Assembly (NCBI GenBank): GCA_043820045.1
Contig: JBDREF010000252.1
Location: 1 to 24,146 of the forward strand
Origin: JBDREF01 sp043820045
GTDB lineage: Bacteria > Planctomycetota > Phycisphaerae > Sedimentisphaerales > Anaerobacaceae
Direction of reading: 5' to 3'
DNA: 24,146 nt
Made by a program: the position numbers and the translations under genes. Below are positions 7,009 to 15,578 of this stretch, one piece after another (within the stretch, counting starts at the first letter, position 1; each line of letters opens with the position of its first letter). The notes under the pieces are model-generated. The model was not told the origin of the DNA. It did no database searches and saw nothing but the letters and a program-made list of their open reading frames with translations.

Positions 7009-10000
7009 ATGAAGAGACAAACGAATCAATTCCGGGCGGCGTTAGTTTCTTTCTCGGTAATCCTGGGCATTTGTTCTGTCCTAACGGCTCAGCCGTTGAC
7101 TCCGGGACAACAGGCCGAACGGATTCTAAGAGAATGTGAAGTCAAAGGCGGCCTGGTCGTCCACCTTGGCTGCAGAGACGGCACGCTCACGGCGGCTCTG
7201 CGCCGAGGGCAATCATATCTGGTCCACGGGCTTGACGCCGATGCCGAGGATATTCAGCGGGCGCGCGAGGTCATTCGCTCCGCGGGACTGTATGGTCCCG
7301 TGTCGGTCGAGCAGTGGGAAGGGCCGCGCCTACCGTACGGCGACAACATCGTCAATCTGTTGATCGCCGAAGAACTCGGGCGGGTTCCGATGCGAGAGGT
7401 GATGCGGGTGCTTGCCCCCTGTGGCGCGGCGTATGTGAAGCGCGGCAACACGTGGCGCAAAGAGGTCAAACCGCGACCCGCCGACATTGATGAATGGACC
7501 CATTACCTCCACGATGCGAGCGGCAATGCGGTGGCTCACGATCAAGTGGTCGGGCCGCCGAACTACATGCAGTGGCTCGCCGAGCCGCGACACACGCGAA
7601 GCCACGAGCACACTCCGGGCATAAGCGCCCTGGTCTCTACCAAAGGAAGGATATTTTATATTGCCGACGAAGCTCCTGTCGGATCCATCCGGCGACCAGC
7701 TCAGTGGAATCTTGTCGCGCGCGATGCCTACAACGGAATTCTGCTTTGGCAACGGCCCATAGCGACATGGTTTCCCCATATCGTCAACTGGGGCCAGGTG
7801 CCCGGACAATTGCAGCGAAAGCTGGTGGCCGTTGGAGACTGCGTTTATGTCACTGCGGGCCTTCATGCGCCGCTGACTGCCGTGGACGCAGCGACGGGAG
7901 ACGTCCTGCGGACCTACGAGAACACCGAAGGTTCGGAGGAAATCATTTATCACAGAGGGATCCTGATCCTCGCCGTCAGAAGCGTTACCGACGAGAGGCG
8001 CAGCGAACTTGTAAAATGGGCGGGGCTTTCCCGGGCGGATGATTCGCCTCTGTATGTGCGAGAGTCAGCCGAGCCGCTGGTCAGCCGCTTTCGCGGCATA
8101 GAAGCCAAGGCTCCGATAACACTTATGGCGCTCGATGCAGATACCAGCCGTCGGCTCTGGCAGAAAGAGGGGGCGGATACCGCCGGGCTCAGGGCCCTCA
8201 CCTTGTGCGCCGACGGGGATCGCGTGTTCTATCAGAAAGGAAAGGAGATTGTCTGCCTCAATCTCAAGAGCGGCCAGCAACTGTGGTCGCAATCTTCTTT
8301 CGGTCCTTTGCGTGTGGTGTACGACGGCAACATCTTCTGTGCCGACGGCAAGGCCGTAACGGCCCTTTCGGCGCAGACGGGGAAGAGCCTGTGGACACAG
8401 ACGCCCTTGCTCTGTGATATCCGGGACGTGTTCGTCGCAAACGGGTCGCTCTGGCTGGGCGGGTTCAAGCCATTTCCGACGAAGAGGGGGCCTTCGTGGG
8501 GCCCGTACTTTGCAACACAGCGTGACCTCGCCACGGGCAAAATGCTGATGCACATCGAGCCCGAGAATCCGGAGCACCATCATCGCTGTTACGCGAACAA
8601 GGCCACCGACCGTTTCATCCTCGGTGGCAGGAGGGGTGTCGAGTTTTTTGATTTGGAGTCGGGCGATGTTCGCTGGCATAGCTGGGTCCGCGGTGTCTGC
8701 AAATACGGCGTAATGCCATGTAACGGACTGTTGTACGCACCGCCCGATGCTTGCGGATGCTACGTGGGTACCAAGATGACCGGATTTGCAGCTCTGGCTG
8801 CGGGACAGCAATCGCTGGACGCGGGCATCGTGCCTGAGCAAACGCAGCTATTTTCCGCCGCAGGTCCGGCAGTCGCATCTACCGGCCCAGGAGAGGGAGA
8901 CTTTGACGAATGGCCTGCTTACCGGCACGATGCGCAGAGGAGCGGCTGCACGGATTCACGGGTCGGCGCCGACTTGAAGCTGAAATGGCAGCGGGCTCTT
9001 GGCGAAGGGCTAACCAGTCTGACCGCTGCCGAAGACAAGGTGTTTGTGGCGTGCAGGGACCGACACAAGGTAGTTGCCGTGGAAGGTGATACTGGGACGA
9101 CGGCCTGGACGTTTACCGCGGGCGGCCGGGTGGATTCTCCGCCGACTATCCACCGAGGGCTGGCGCTCTTCGGGAGCAGGGACGGCCGGGCTTACTGCCT
9201 GAATGCGTCGGACGGCTCATTGGTCTGGCGTTTCCAAGGCTCCGCCGTTCCACGGCGGATTGTGGCGTCCGGCCAACTTGAATCGGCATCGCCCGTACAC
9301 GGAAGTGTGCTGTTGCAAAACAATGCCGCATATTTCACGACGGGCAGGTCATCGTATCTGGACGGCGGGATCGACCTGTACCGGCTCGATCCGGTAACCG
9401 GCAAGACGCTGTCGAAAACACGGGTTTACAGCCCTGACCCCGAAACCGGCAAGCAGCCCCCGCAGTTCGCGCCGTATTCCATGCCGGGTGTCCGGTCGGA
9501 TATCCTTACCGGCGACGGCGAATATGTCTATCTGCGTGACATGGTATTCGACCGAGGCGGCACGGCGCGGGCGGAAGGAAACTCTCATTTATTCACGCTG
9601 ACCGATTTCCTCGATGACTCCTGGGCCCACCGGTCCTATTGGATACTCGGAACGCATTGTTCGCTCTCGACGGGCTGTAGTCGCCGCGATAAAGACCTTG
9701 TCTCGGGAAGGCTGCTGGTCTTTGACGCTTCGACCATCTACGGCTACGGGCGCAAGTCATACCACTGGTCGAACCAGTTGCAGGATGGGCCGTACGTGCT
9801 CTTTGCCCGGGGACAGGGGCAGAGCGAGTCTAAGTGGGCCAAGTCCGTGCCGCTGCAAGTCAGGGCCATGGTCCTTGCAGACAGAGTATTGTTTGCCGCC
9901 GGTTTCCCGATGGACCCGAACGATGGTCAGGATTCGGGCGGCGAAGCTAAGGACGGACTGCTTCTGGCCGTGGACGCTTTCGATGGGGCCACGCTGGCGC

Positions 10001-10140
10001 AGTATCGCCTGGAGGCGCCGCCTGTCTTCGACGGCATGGCCGCAATCAGAGGCCGTCTGTACATGACTCTGGAAAACGGCAGCGTTGTCTGCATGGAAGG
10101 GCGACAGCGGTCAGCGACCTTTTCCAAAAGTCTCCCGTAG
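7009..10140 (+). CDS. Secreted fusion: SAM-methyltransferase-like domain plus two PQQ-like beta-propellers
   Basis: About 1043 residues from ATG 7009 (GTG 7003 is two codons earlier; GTGAGG lies upstream of both). A signal peptide (to about residue 28) is followed by a class I methyltransferase-like domain (~45-145), with motif I 'VVHLGCRDG' and 'VMRVLAPCGAAYV' resembling the late strand of Methyltransf_11. After a linker with 'EWTHYLHDASGNAVAHD' come propeller 1 (~175-590) and propeller 2 (~645-1035), the second opened by 'EWPAYRHDAQRSG'. Blade motifs include 'VDAATGDVLRTY', 'LNLKSGQQLW', 'VEGDTGTTAWTF' and 'LNASDGSLVWRF'. Motif I has Arg where GxGxG families have Gly, and an exported methyltransferase would lack SAM, so the first domain may be a binding relic. 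Its stop is 24 bp from the convergent oxidoreductase stop. Confidence 0.85.
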   Translation: MKRQTNQFRAALVSFSVILGICSVLTAQPLTPGQQAERILRECEVKGGLVVHLGCRDGTLTAALRRGQSYLVHGLDADAEDIQRAREVIRSAGLYGPVSVEQWEGPRLPYGDNIVNLLIAEELGRVPMREVMRVLAPCGAAYVKRGNTWRKEVKPRPADIDEWTHYLHDASGNAVAHDQVVGPPNYMQWLAEPRHTRSHEHTPGISALVSTKGRIFYIADEAPVGSIRRPAQWNLVARDAYNGILLWQRPIATWFPHIVNWGQVPGQLQRKLVAVGDCVYVTAGLHAPLTAVDAATGDVLRTYENTEGSEEIIYHRGILILAVRSVTDERRSELVKWAGLSRADDSPLYVRESAEPLVSRFRGIEAKAPITLMALDADTSRRLWQKEGADTAGLRALTLCADGDRVFYQKGKEIVCLNLKSGQQLWSQSSFGPLRVVYDGNIFCADGKAVTALSAQTGKSLWTQTPLLCDIRDVFVANGSLWLGGFKPFPTKRGPSWGPYFATQRDLATGKMLMHIEPENPEHHHRCYANKATDRFILGGRRGVEFFDLESGDVRWHSWVRGVCKYGVMPCNGLLYAPPDACGCYVGTKMTGFAALAAGQQSLDAGIVPEQTQLFSAAGPAVASTGPGEGDFDEWPAYRHDAQRSGCTDSRVGADLKLKWQRALGEGLTSLTAAEDKVFVACRDRHKVVAVEGDTGTTAWTFTAGGRVDSPPTIHRGLALFGSRDGRAYCLNASDGSLVWRFQGSAVPRRIVASGQLESASPVHGSVLLQNNAAYFTTGRSSYLDGGIDLYRLDPVTGKTLSKTRVYSPDPETGKQPPQFAPYSMPGVRSDILTGDGEYVYLRDMVFDRGGTARAEGNSHLFTLTDFLDDSWAHRSYWILGTHCSLSTGCSRRDKDLVSGRLLVFDASTIYGYGRKSYHWSNQLQDGPYVLFARGQGQSESKWAKSVPLQVRAMVLADRVLFAAGFPMDPNDGQDSGGEAKDGLLLAVDAFDGATLAQYRLEAPPVFDGMAAIRGRLYMTLENGSVVCMEGRQRSATFSKSLP

Positions 10141-10163
10141 AGGGGATTGAGAATCATCAGGTT

Positions 10164-11468
10164 TCAGACCAACGGCGTCTGGCCCGGCATGGCAACGGGT
10201 CTCATCGGCAGATCACCGAACTCATAGCTCCCAGGGCTAAGGTCGAGTTTTGACGCATTCATCGCCCAGTCCCATTTCAATGCCCGGCCGGTATATGCGC
10301 TCATCCGCCCCATGATACACGTCATCGTACTCTCGGCGACGCGCTGGCCTTCGTTTAGGTGCTCGCCGGCACGGATTGCCGCAATCTGGTCTGCGTGCTG
10401 CTTTATCACCGGGCTTGGATTTGGCCCGTCGTACTTGAAAGGTTTTGGGCCGTCGATAATGAAATCGCCCTCGGATGTGTATGCCTTGCCCTTCGTACCG
10501 ATCACGCGTGCGTCTTGCCGGTACGTCACTTTGTCAATCTGAGAACCCATGTATCCAACTCGCACTCCACCGGGATACTCGTACTCGACGGAAATATGAT
10601 CGTAAATGTTGCCGTATTCCGGGCCCGTTCGTACCTGGCGACCGCCAAGGGCAATGCACTGGACCGGGTGCGCATCCAACGCCCAGTTCATTCTGTCCAG
10701 GTTATGGATGTGCATCTCGACGATGAAATCGCCGCTTAGCCAAGTCAGGAAAAGCCACCGTCGAAGCTGCCATTCCATGTCGGACCAGCCCGGTAGCCGT
10801 TCTTTGGTAGCTTCCGACCACGTGAGCATTCCGCCTCCGATTCTCAGACACTGGCCTGCGATGATCTCGCCGATATCGCCGTTGTGAATCCTCTTCATTC
10901 CCTCGATCAGATGCGCCATTTTGCGGCTCTGCGTGCCCCCCACTATCGTCAGATTTTTAGCGTCCGCCATTTTTGACGACTCAATCACCGAGCGGACTCC
11001 CACCGGATCGACCGCCACGGGCTTTTCCATAAACACATGCTTGCCCGCTTCCACGGCCGCGCGCAAATGCGCCGGGCGAAAGTGCGGCGGCTCGGTGAGT
11101 ATGACCAGATCCACGTCACAGGCCAGAACCTTCTTATGAGCATCCCATCCGGCAAAGCAGGTATCGCCAGTGACCTTCACCTTATCACCGAGCTTCTCTG
11201 CCAGCCGTGTGCGGCAGGTTTCCAGCCGGTCCCTGAAGAGGTCGCCCATTGCCACAAGCTCCACGTTCTCCGCCGAGTTCAGGCAGTTGGTCGTGTCGTA
11301 GGTGCCGCGTCCGCCACAGCCGATTAGCCCCAGACGGATCTTGTCCGATCCCGCGGCGAACATCCGGCCCGTGCCGGAGAGCAACGCTGCCGCTCCGACC
11401 ACACTCGATGTCTTGATGAAGTCTCTACGGGATACCTTTTTGTTTTTTTGAACGGTCTTACCGATCAT
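10164..11468 (-). CDS. Tat-exported Gfo/Idh/MocA family oxidoreductase
   Basis: 434 residues from ATG 11468. The start is chosen because AAGGAAG precedes it and it puts the twin-arginine motif SRRDFIK at residues 13-19; an upstream frame open to 11606 has no sign of being translated. The Rossmann fold begins 'IRLGLIGCGGRGT' (44-56), the family EKP motif is at 148-150, and 'MHIHNLD' (252-258) provides the usual His-x-His-Asn-x-x-Asp-like active-site region. Family members are NAD(P)-dependent sugar or inositol oxidoreductases; Tat-exported ones, common in Planctomycetota, may keep a tightly bound cofactor. It is the last gene of a leftward set of three. Substrate unknown. Confidence 0.92.
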   Translation of the reverse strand: MIGKTVQKNKKVSRRDFIKTSSVVGAAALLSGTGRMFAAGSDKIRLGLIGCGGRGTYDTTNCLNSAENVELVAMGDLFRDRLETCRTRLAEKLGDKVKVTGDTCFAGWDAHKKVLACDVDLVILTEPPHFRPAHLRAAVEAGKHVFMEKPVAVDPVGVRSVIESSKMADAKNLTIVGGTQSRKMAHLIEGMKRIHNGDIGEIIAGQCLRIGGGMLTWSEATKERLPGWSDMEWQLRRWLFLTWLSGDFIVEMHIHNLDRMNWALDAHPVQCIALGGRQVRTGPEYGNIYDHISVEYEYPGGVRVGYMGSQIDKVTYRQDARVIGTKGKAYTSEGDFIIDGPKPFKYDGPNPSPVIKQHADQIAAIRAGEHLNEGQRVAESTMTCIMGRMSAYTGRALKWDWAMNASKLDLSPGSYEFGDLPMRPVAMPGQTPLV

Positions 11469-11602
11469 AAGTCTTCCTTTCAAACAGTAGAGTTCTTTGC
11501 TCTGTAACGTTCGCTCATACATTTTTGCTATTGCCGTCACTATCTGTGATTCAAGCCGGGGCTCGGAGTTCAGAAATATGATGTCTGTCCTTCGTCTTCG
11601 GC

Positions 11603-13447
11603 TCACTGGCTTTTTCTTGCATGCTCTGCCGACTCGCCGATGTCACTTTGAATCAACCATGCTCCCATCTTTATCCACTCATACCAGCCGTTTTGGGCCC
11701 TCCTTTTTCTGTTTCGGTTTCTCCAATACCGGTCCAGGTCCATGTCGTTCTTTGCAGCCGTTTTTCTCGTCGCGTATATTATGGTCTCTTCCGCTCCGGC
11801 ACTCTCCGCAATACTTGTCTGATATGGCAAATAGTACTTAATCCCTGCCGGGCACGGCTTGTTGTGCCCGCCTTCCCTGCTCACGATCATACTGACGCCG
11901 CTCGCGGGCGAGCTTGGGTTAGACAATCCTGAAGGACGGGCTGCGTTTACAACCGCCCCATATTTGGCGTACATCAACGCCAGAAGGTTCTTCTGCTTCC
12001 TGAGCACGGCGGCATCCGGCGATGAATCCGATTCGTAGCTTATGTGAAAGTGCAGGTACATGCCCCGGTTCGCCGCGAGGTCGCCTATCTCGACCCATTC
12101 AGCATCGTCTCCCACCGTTACGATTGAGTGCACCCCTTTCAGATCGAACCACATTGTTCTCGTGCTTGGGCCTGCCGTAAACAGGTCGCTCCGAGTCGTT
12201 CTTAGCTGTGCGTATCGTGTTCTTATGCTTCCGTCATCTCCTATAACGAAGGCGCAGTTTTCTCTGTGCCCATCGGCAAAAAATGGCATCCCGACAATCA
12301 CATATATGTTCCTGCTTTTCGCTTCATTGCGGATTTCATTAAGGGCGGCTTCCAGTGCGGACTGACCTGCGGCGGATATGTCGTCTTCTCTGTATCCTGT
12401 CACCGCCAGTTCCGGAAATACGACAGTATCTGCGCCACTGTCGGCGGCTTTGCGAATGCAGCTCTTTATCTTGCTCACGTTGTCGTCGATATCTCTCGAA
12501 CATGCAATTTGTGCCGTAGCTATCTTTATGTTGCGAGCCTTGGAGGAGTAGGGCGTGATATCCGCAATTGCTTCCACCTGCTCTGCTTCCAGGAGTCTCT
12601 TACCCATATCCCAGAATGGCTTGAATATCGGATGATTCCTTCTCCGCTCCGCTTCTGCTCTTGTCGCCTGCTCCGTGTCTATTTCTTCGACCAGCATGAC
12701 GTCTTTTTCGTATGTACGGCTTGCCTGAATAGACCCGTCGGGCCTTACGATTGCGCTGCCACCTCCCCATGGCGAGTTGCCCATGAAATCCGTGTCGTCA
12801 TGCACAGGATTACAGACTATGACAAAAGCACCGTTTCTCACAGCCCACGGACGATAACGAATCCATCGCAAGTCCGGCCGGCCGTCGTCGCCGCCGTGAC
12901 CGCCGGAGGTGTCGATGATTATCTGCGAGCCTTGCACCAGACAGGGCAAGTCCGAGTGTTCCATGTACCCGCGATCGGAGCATATTACGAGGCTGCAAGG
13001 AATTCCGCAAATGTCGAATCGTTGGGGCACCTCATAATTCTTGTCGTAGAAGACCAACCTGCTGCCGTTTGGATCGTACACGATGCCCTTGTTATTGTAG
13101 GAGCCGGTTTCGCTCAGCCGGTACCCCGTGCCGAATACAACGTATATCTTCTCTGATTGCGATTTGTCGCCAATTTGCGCCATTGCAGCATCGATATCGT
13201 TTTTGGTCGGGCTGTCTGTAGCTATCTCCGGCCAGTAAAGGGCGCCTTCGGGAAATATCACCAGCCGGCATCCTTCGCTTTTTGCCCGGCCGATGAAATC
13301 AAGAAGTTTGTCCCTGTTCTTATTCAGGGTGTTTTCAATGACTGTCTGGACAACGGCAACTTTGATGCTCTCGGCACAGGCCGCCTGAGCCATGACAACG
13401 GCTAACAGCAACGAGATAACCGGAAATCGATTACCGAGTAGTCTCAT
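11603..13447 (-). CDS. Secreted protein with two tandem nitrilase-fold (carbon-nitrogen hydrolase) domains, the second lacking its catalytic Cys
   Basis: 614 residues from ATG 13447 (TTG 13468 would add seven). A signal peptide ends near 'MAQAACA'. Domain 1 (~28-255) carries the Glu-Lys-Cys triad: Glu67 in 'IFPEGALYW', Lys136 in 'FYDKNYEVP', Cys156 in 'LVICSDRGY'. Domain 2 (~305-535) has the first Glu ('VFPELAVTGY', ~346), but the Lys position reads 'RYAQLRTTR' and the Cys position reads 'VTVGDDAEW', so it should be inactive. Families with this fold cleave amides or nitriles; an exported enzyme suggests an extracytoplasmic amide substrate, perhaps an N-acyl sugar, which is inference. It lies between the nucleoside-hydrolase-like gene and the oxidoreductase. 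Confidence 0.85.
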   Translation of the reverse strand: MRLLGNRFPVISLLLAVVMAQAACAESIKVAVVQTVIENTLNKNRDKLLDFIGRAKSEGCRLVIFPEGALYWPEIATDSPTKNDIDAAMAQIGDKSQSEKIYVVFGTGYRLSETGSYNNKGIVYDPNGSRLVFYDKNYEVPQRFDICGIPCSLVICSDRGYMEHSDLPCLVQGSQIIIDTSGGHGGDDGRPDLRWIRYRPWAVRNGAFVIVCNPVHDDTDFMGNSPWGGGSAIVRPDGSIQASRTYEKDVMLVEEIDTEQATRAEAERRRNHPIFKPFWDMGKRLLEAEQVEAIADITPYSSKARNIKIATAQIACSRDIDDNVSKIKSCIRKAADSGADTVVFPELAVTGYREDDISAAGQSALEAALNEIRNEAKSRNIYVIVGMPFFADGHRENCAFVIGDDGSIRTRYAQLRTTRSDLFTAGPSTRTMWFDLKGVHSIVTVGDDAEWVEIGDLAANRGMYLHFHISYESDSSPDAAVLRKQKNLLALMYAKYGAVVNAARPSGLSNPSSPASGVSMIVSREGGHNKPCPAGIKYYLPYQTSIAESAGAEETIIYATRKTAAKNDMDLDRYWRNRNRKRRAQNGWYEWIKMGAWLIQSDIGESAEHARKSQ

Positions 13448-13539
13448 CCAATTTCGCCTTTCACTCAACTATGTTGCGCTTGCGGCTCCGGATGACGCGA
13501 ATCTCAGCAGGTGCAGCGTCCCTAAATAGAGAGAGCGAT

Positions 13540-14814
13540 CTAATTGGGGCCGGGCGCTCTGTAATTTAGCTGTACGTAATCCAATTTGCCGTATTCGCCG
13601 CCATCGCCTCGCACTTCAACCATGATTTCGTCGCCGGCGCTGATCGTGACCTCTTCAATCGTGTGAGTTGTCCATTCATCACTATCATTCGAGGCGTACC
13701 ACGAAGAGCCTTTCTGCTCGCCGTTTACATACAGGCCGAGTCGGCATTTGCCGTCCTTTTCGTCAAAATAGCGGACATCGACGTCATAGCGGGCTTTGTC
13801 CGCAGTGTAAGGCTCATCGAAGGCTGTACGTATGCGTCCGGTGGTGATGCTTGCAAGCTTTACATTTATCCTGTGAGATACGTTTCGGTCGTTGCGGTGT
13901 TCTACGTCATAGTTGTCCAGTCTCAGGGAGTTCTCAGCTTCGATTCTTATATATTTTCTCGGGTCGGTCGGAGTCGGGACGATGTTGTCGTCCAGCAGCT
14001 TTTTTACCTTCGAAATCTCCGACCGCTCGTCGCCTGTCATGAGAAAATAGGCCATTCCCGCGTCCGAGCAATCCGCCCTCGTCACGGCCAGCAACCTCTC
14101 CCACAAAAACCTGACCTTAGAGTCGTCGGAATCTCTCATCCAGTACCACGAGCGCCAATCCTCCGGATTTGCCGGTCTGCCGTAACGGCTCGTGCTCAGG
14201 AACTGGTTCTGGTCGGTTATCTGTACCCACTTTATTCCCTGCGGTATTACATCTCGCTTGTTGTGATTCATCAAGTTCTCATCTTGCGTGGTATATCCGT
14301 CGTTCCATCGGCTGTGAGAGATGCAGTACACGAATTGCCTTTTGGCCGGGTCGGACTTCTGGATACCCAGATACGGCACTTCCATGGGGCCGGCCAGAAT
14401 GAAGTACAGGGGGTTGTCGGCGGCGGATTCGTTGACTGCCTTCCTGGCACTCTCAATTGCCCCGGCGAGGTCTTTCTGACAGTCGTGGAAGACCGATTTG
14501 TCGTAGCCGTATCGCTCCGCCGCACCGAGGACGCTCGTTTCATGTATCTTCTCCCATTCGGGGTCCGTTTTGGGGAGAATGCAATTGTAATCGAAGTGAA
14601 CGAGTTTATCTTTCGCGCCGCATTCTGCGAAGATTGCAAGAGCGACAGGGGAGGCTCCCCAATCATCTTCGTCATTGTAGTTTCCGTCGGCGCTATATGC
14701 AATTCTACCCTTAAACGTCTGCCCGTCAAAAGGCCCCGAATGCGGGTGGAGATTTGAAGCGGCGATATGTATTATGATTGCCGTGGCGCAGATGATTCTC
14801 CAATAGCGTTTCAT
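13540..14814 (-). CDS. Secreted nucleoside-hydrolase-like protein with C-terminal carbohydrate-binding module
   Basis: 424 residues with an N-terminal hydrophobic signal ('WRIICATAIIIHIAAS'). Residues ~35-285 start 'GRIAYSADGNYNDEDDWGA', an Asp cluster (43, 48, 50, 51) placed as in the calcium-binding DxDxxxDD loop of the nucleoside hydrolase superfamily, followed by 'PVALAIFAECG'; I infer this fold rather than recognise a named family. Residues ~285-420 form a beta-rich module ('IRIEAENSLRL', 'ARYDVDVRYFDEKDGKCRL', 'GDGGEYGKLDYVQL') like CBM6/35-type modules attached to agarases and other glycan-degrading enzymes. AAGGA precedes the ATG. A ribosyl or glycosyl hydrolase role on a polymer is plausible. 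First gene of the leftward set. Confidence 0.65.
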   Translation of the reverse strand: MKRYWRIICATAIIIHIAASNLHPHSGPFDGQTFKGRIAYSADGNYNDEDDWGASPVALAIFAECGAKDKLVHFDYNCILPKTDPEWEKIHETSVLGAAERYGYDKSVFHDCQKDLAGAIESARKAVNESAADNPLYFILAGPMEVPYLGIQKSDPAKRQFVYCISHSRWNDGYTTQDENLMNHNKRDVIPQGIKWVQITDQNQFLSTSRYGRPANPEDWRSWYWMRDSDDSKVRFLWERLLAVTRADCSDAGMAYFLMTGDERSEISKVKKLLDDNIVPTPTDPRKYIRIEAENSLRLDNYDVEHRNDRNVSHRINVKLASITTGRIRTAFDEPYTADKARYDVDVRYFDEKDGKCRLGLYVNGEQKGSSWYASNDSDEWTTHTIEEVTISAGDEIMVEVRGDGGEYGKLDYVQLNYRAPGPN

Positions 14815-15325
14815 TGACTGTTCCTTATATAACAGATTTCAAGGTTGCGAGTATGTCACTGGGCATTAGATCCGCGACACCTTGCGTACAAAGCTGAATC
14901 CTCGTCAGGTCTCTGATTCGTTAGCCGCCGCCGTCACATCCCTATTACTGAATCATCCTTGTCGAAATATTAGTCTCTATAGCGGCCTTAGTCAACCCAT
15001 TTTCGATCCGTGTGGGGTTTGGGTACTCTTTCCGAGAGGAACCGCCCCAAAGCTGCTTTTGAGGCCGCCACCCTTTCAGACCACCAAATCACGTTTGAGA
15101 GAGTACCGTTCCCCGGTTCGAGTCGAGCCGGTTCTTGCCATAATCGGATTGTCTTTTGACGGACTGGCTTGCTACGCTTTAGCACCTCATGAAGCAGTGA
15201 CGCAAAGTGTACCGGCAAGGGATGAGGGTAACGAAACGGCCATTGAAACATTGCCAGCCCGTTGAGCCATGCGGTATTTGAGTGCATACCAGGTATTGAA
15301 CCTTAAGCTAAAGTTGGGCGAGATA

Positions 15326-15391
15326 TTAAGGTGTATCGTGTGACTTGCCCGCACACCGTGGTAGATACGCTTAAACTGTTTTTATTTTTTA
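15326..15391 (+). terminator. Long imperfect hairpin followed by a T-tract (terminator or attenuator)
   Basis: Three stem segments nest in order: TTAAG (15326-15330) with CTTAA (15370-15374), GTATC (15333-15337) with GATAC (15364-15368), and GTGTG (15338-15342) with CACAC (15352-15356). A T-rich run, TTTTTATTTTTT, begins four bases later. No upstream rightward gene obviously needs it, so it may insulate or attenuate the protease module. Confidence 0.45.
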
Positions 15392-15402
15392 AAAAAAATC
15401 TC

Positions 15403-15408
15403 TTGACT
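15403..15408 (+). promoter_or_regulatory. Possible -35 element upstream of the protease module
   Basis: TTGACT directly after an A8 tract, about 170 bp before the protease start. No good -10 hexamer lies 16-18 bp downstream, so this is only a weak suggestion of a promoter. The leader between here and 15579 also contains GGAGG at about 15510 followed by a short ATG-AGG-TGA frame. Confidence 0.2.
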
Positions 15409-15578
15409 TGATGGCATGTCGGTGTGGGAGCAATGTTTAAGTGCTAATTGGCGAGTGACACCCGAGGATTAGGCAACTTACCAACCAAGTCAGTCAATTT
15501 GCAGATTCGGAGGATTCAATGAGGTGATGCAGGTGTGGTTTTGCGCGCTCTGTGCGCCGTTTTTGTGGAGTATATGGA

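Larger units (their letters stand above)
14815..15578. other. 764-bp intergenic region between divergent gene sets
   Basis: No convincing gene. A 127-codon rightward ORF (14882-15265) and a 99-codon leftward ORF (15287-14988, 'LHEVLKRSKPVRQKTIRLWQEP') overlap each other and lack a ribosome-binding site or family resemblance. Around 15110-15128 there is a near-palindrome CCGGTTCGA-G-TCGAGCCGG. The 3' third is A/T-rich and holds a long hairpin with T-tract and a possible -35 element, listed separately. This stretch must contain the control region of the protease module. Confidence 0.6.

Noticed and set aside
8065..8841. 258-codon leftward ORF within the methyltransferase-propeller gene
   Set aside because: Antisense shadow; the plus strand has clear propeller blade repeats here.
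4181..10140. Quinoprotein (PQQ-dependent) alcohol dehydrogenases
   Set aside because: Blade motifs are PQQ-like, but no catalytic Asp/Glu calcium site, disulfide pair or heme c motif is evident; they fit non-catalytic BamB-like propellers better.
10164..11606. Longer oxidoreductase start at 11606 overlapping the nitrilase stop
   Set aside because: The extra 46 residues precede the Tat signal and would block it; ATG 11468 has its own Shine-Dalgarno.
12266..13156. 296-codon rightward ORF opposite the nitrilase gene
   Set aside because: Antisense shadow; the minus strand encodes the nitrilase Glu-Lys-Cys motifs across the same bases.
13663..14757. 364-codon rightward ORF opposite the nucleoside-hydrolase-like gene
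   Set aside because: It is the antisense shadow of a gene with signal peptide, ribosome-binding site and recognisable domains; its translation shows no family features.
15108..15135. GGTTCGAGTC resembling a tRNA T-loop
   Set aside because: The flanking bases do not form a T-stem, and no acceptor, D or anticodon arm can be drawn around it; it is part of a near-palindrome.
14882..15287. Two overlapping ORFs on opposite strands in the 764-bp intergenic region
   Set aside because: Neither has a ribosome-binding site or a recognisable domain. The leftward one (with 'RLWQEPARLEPG') might be part of a dispersed element but this cannot be supported from sequence alone.
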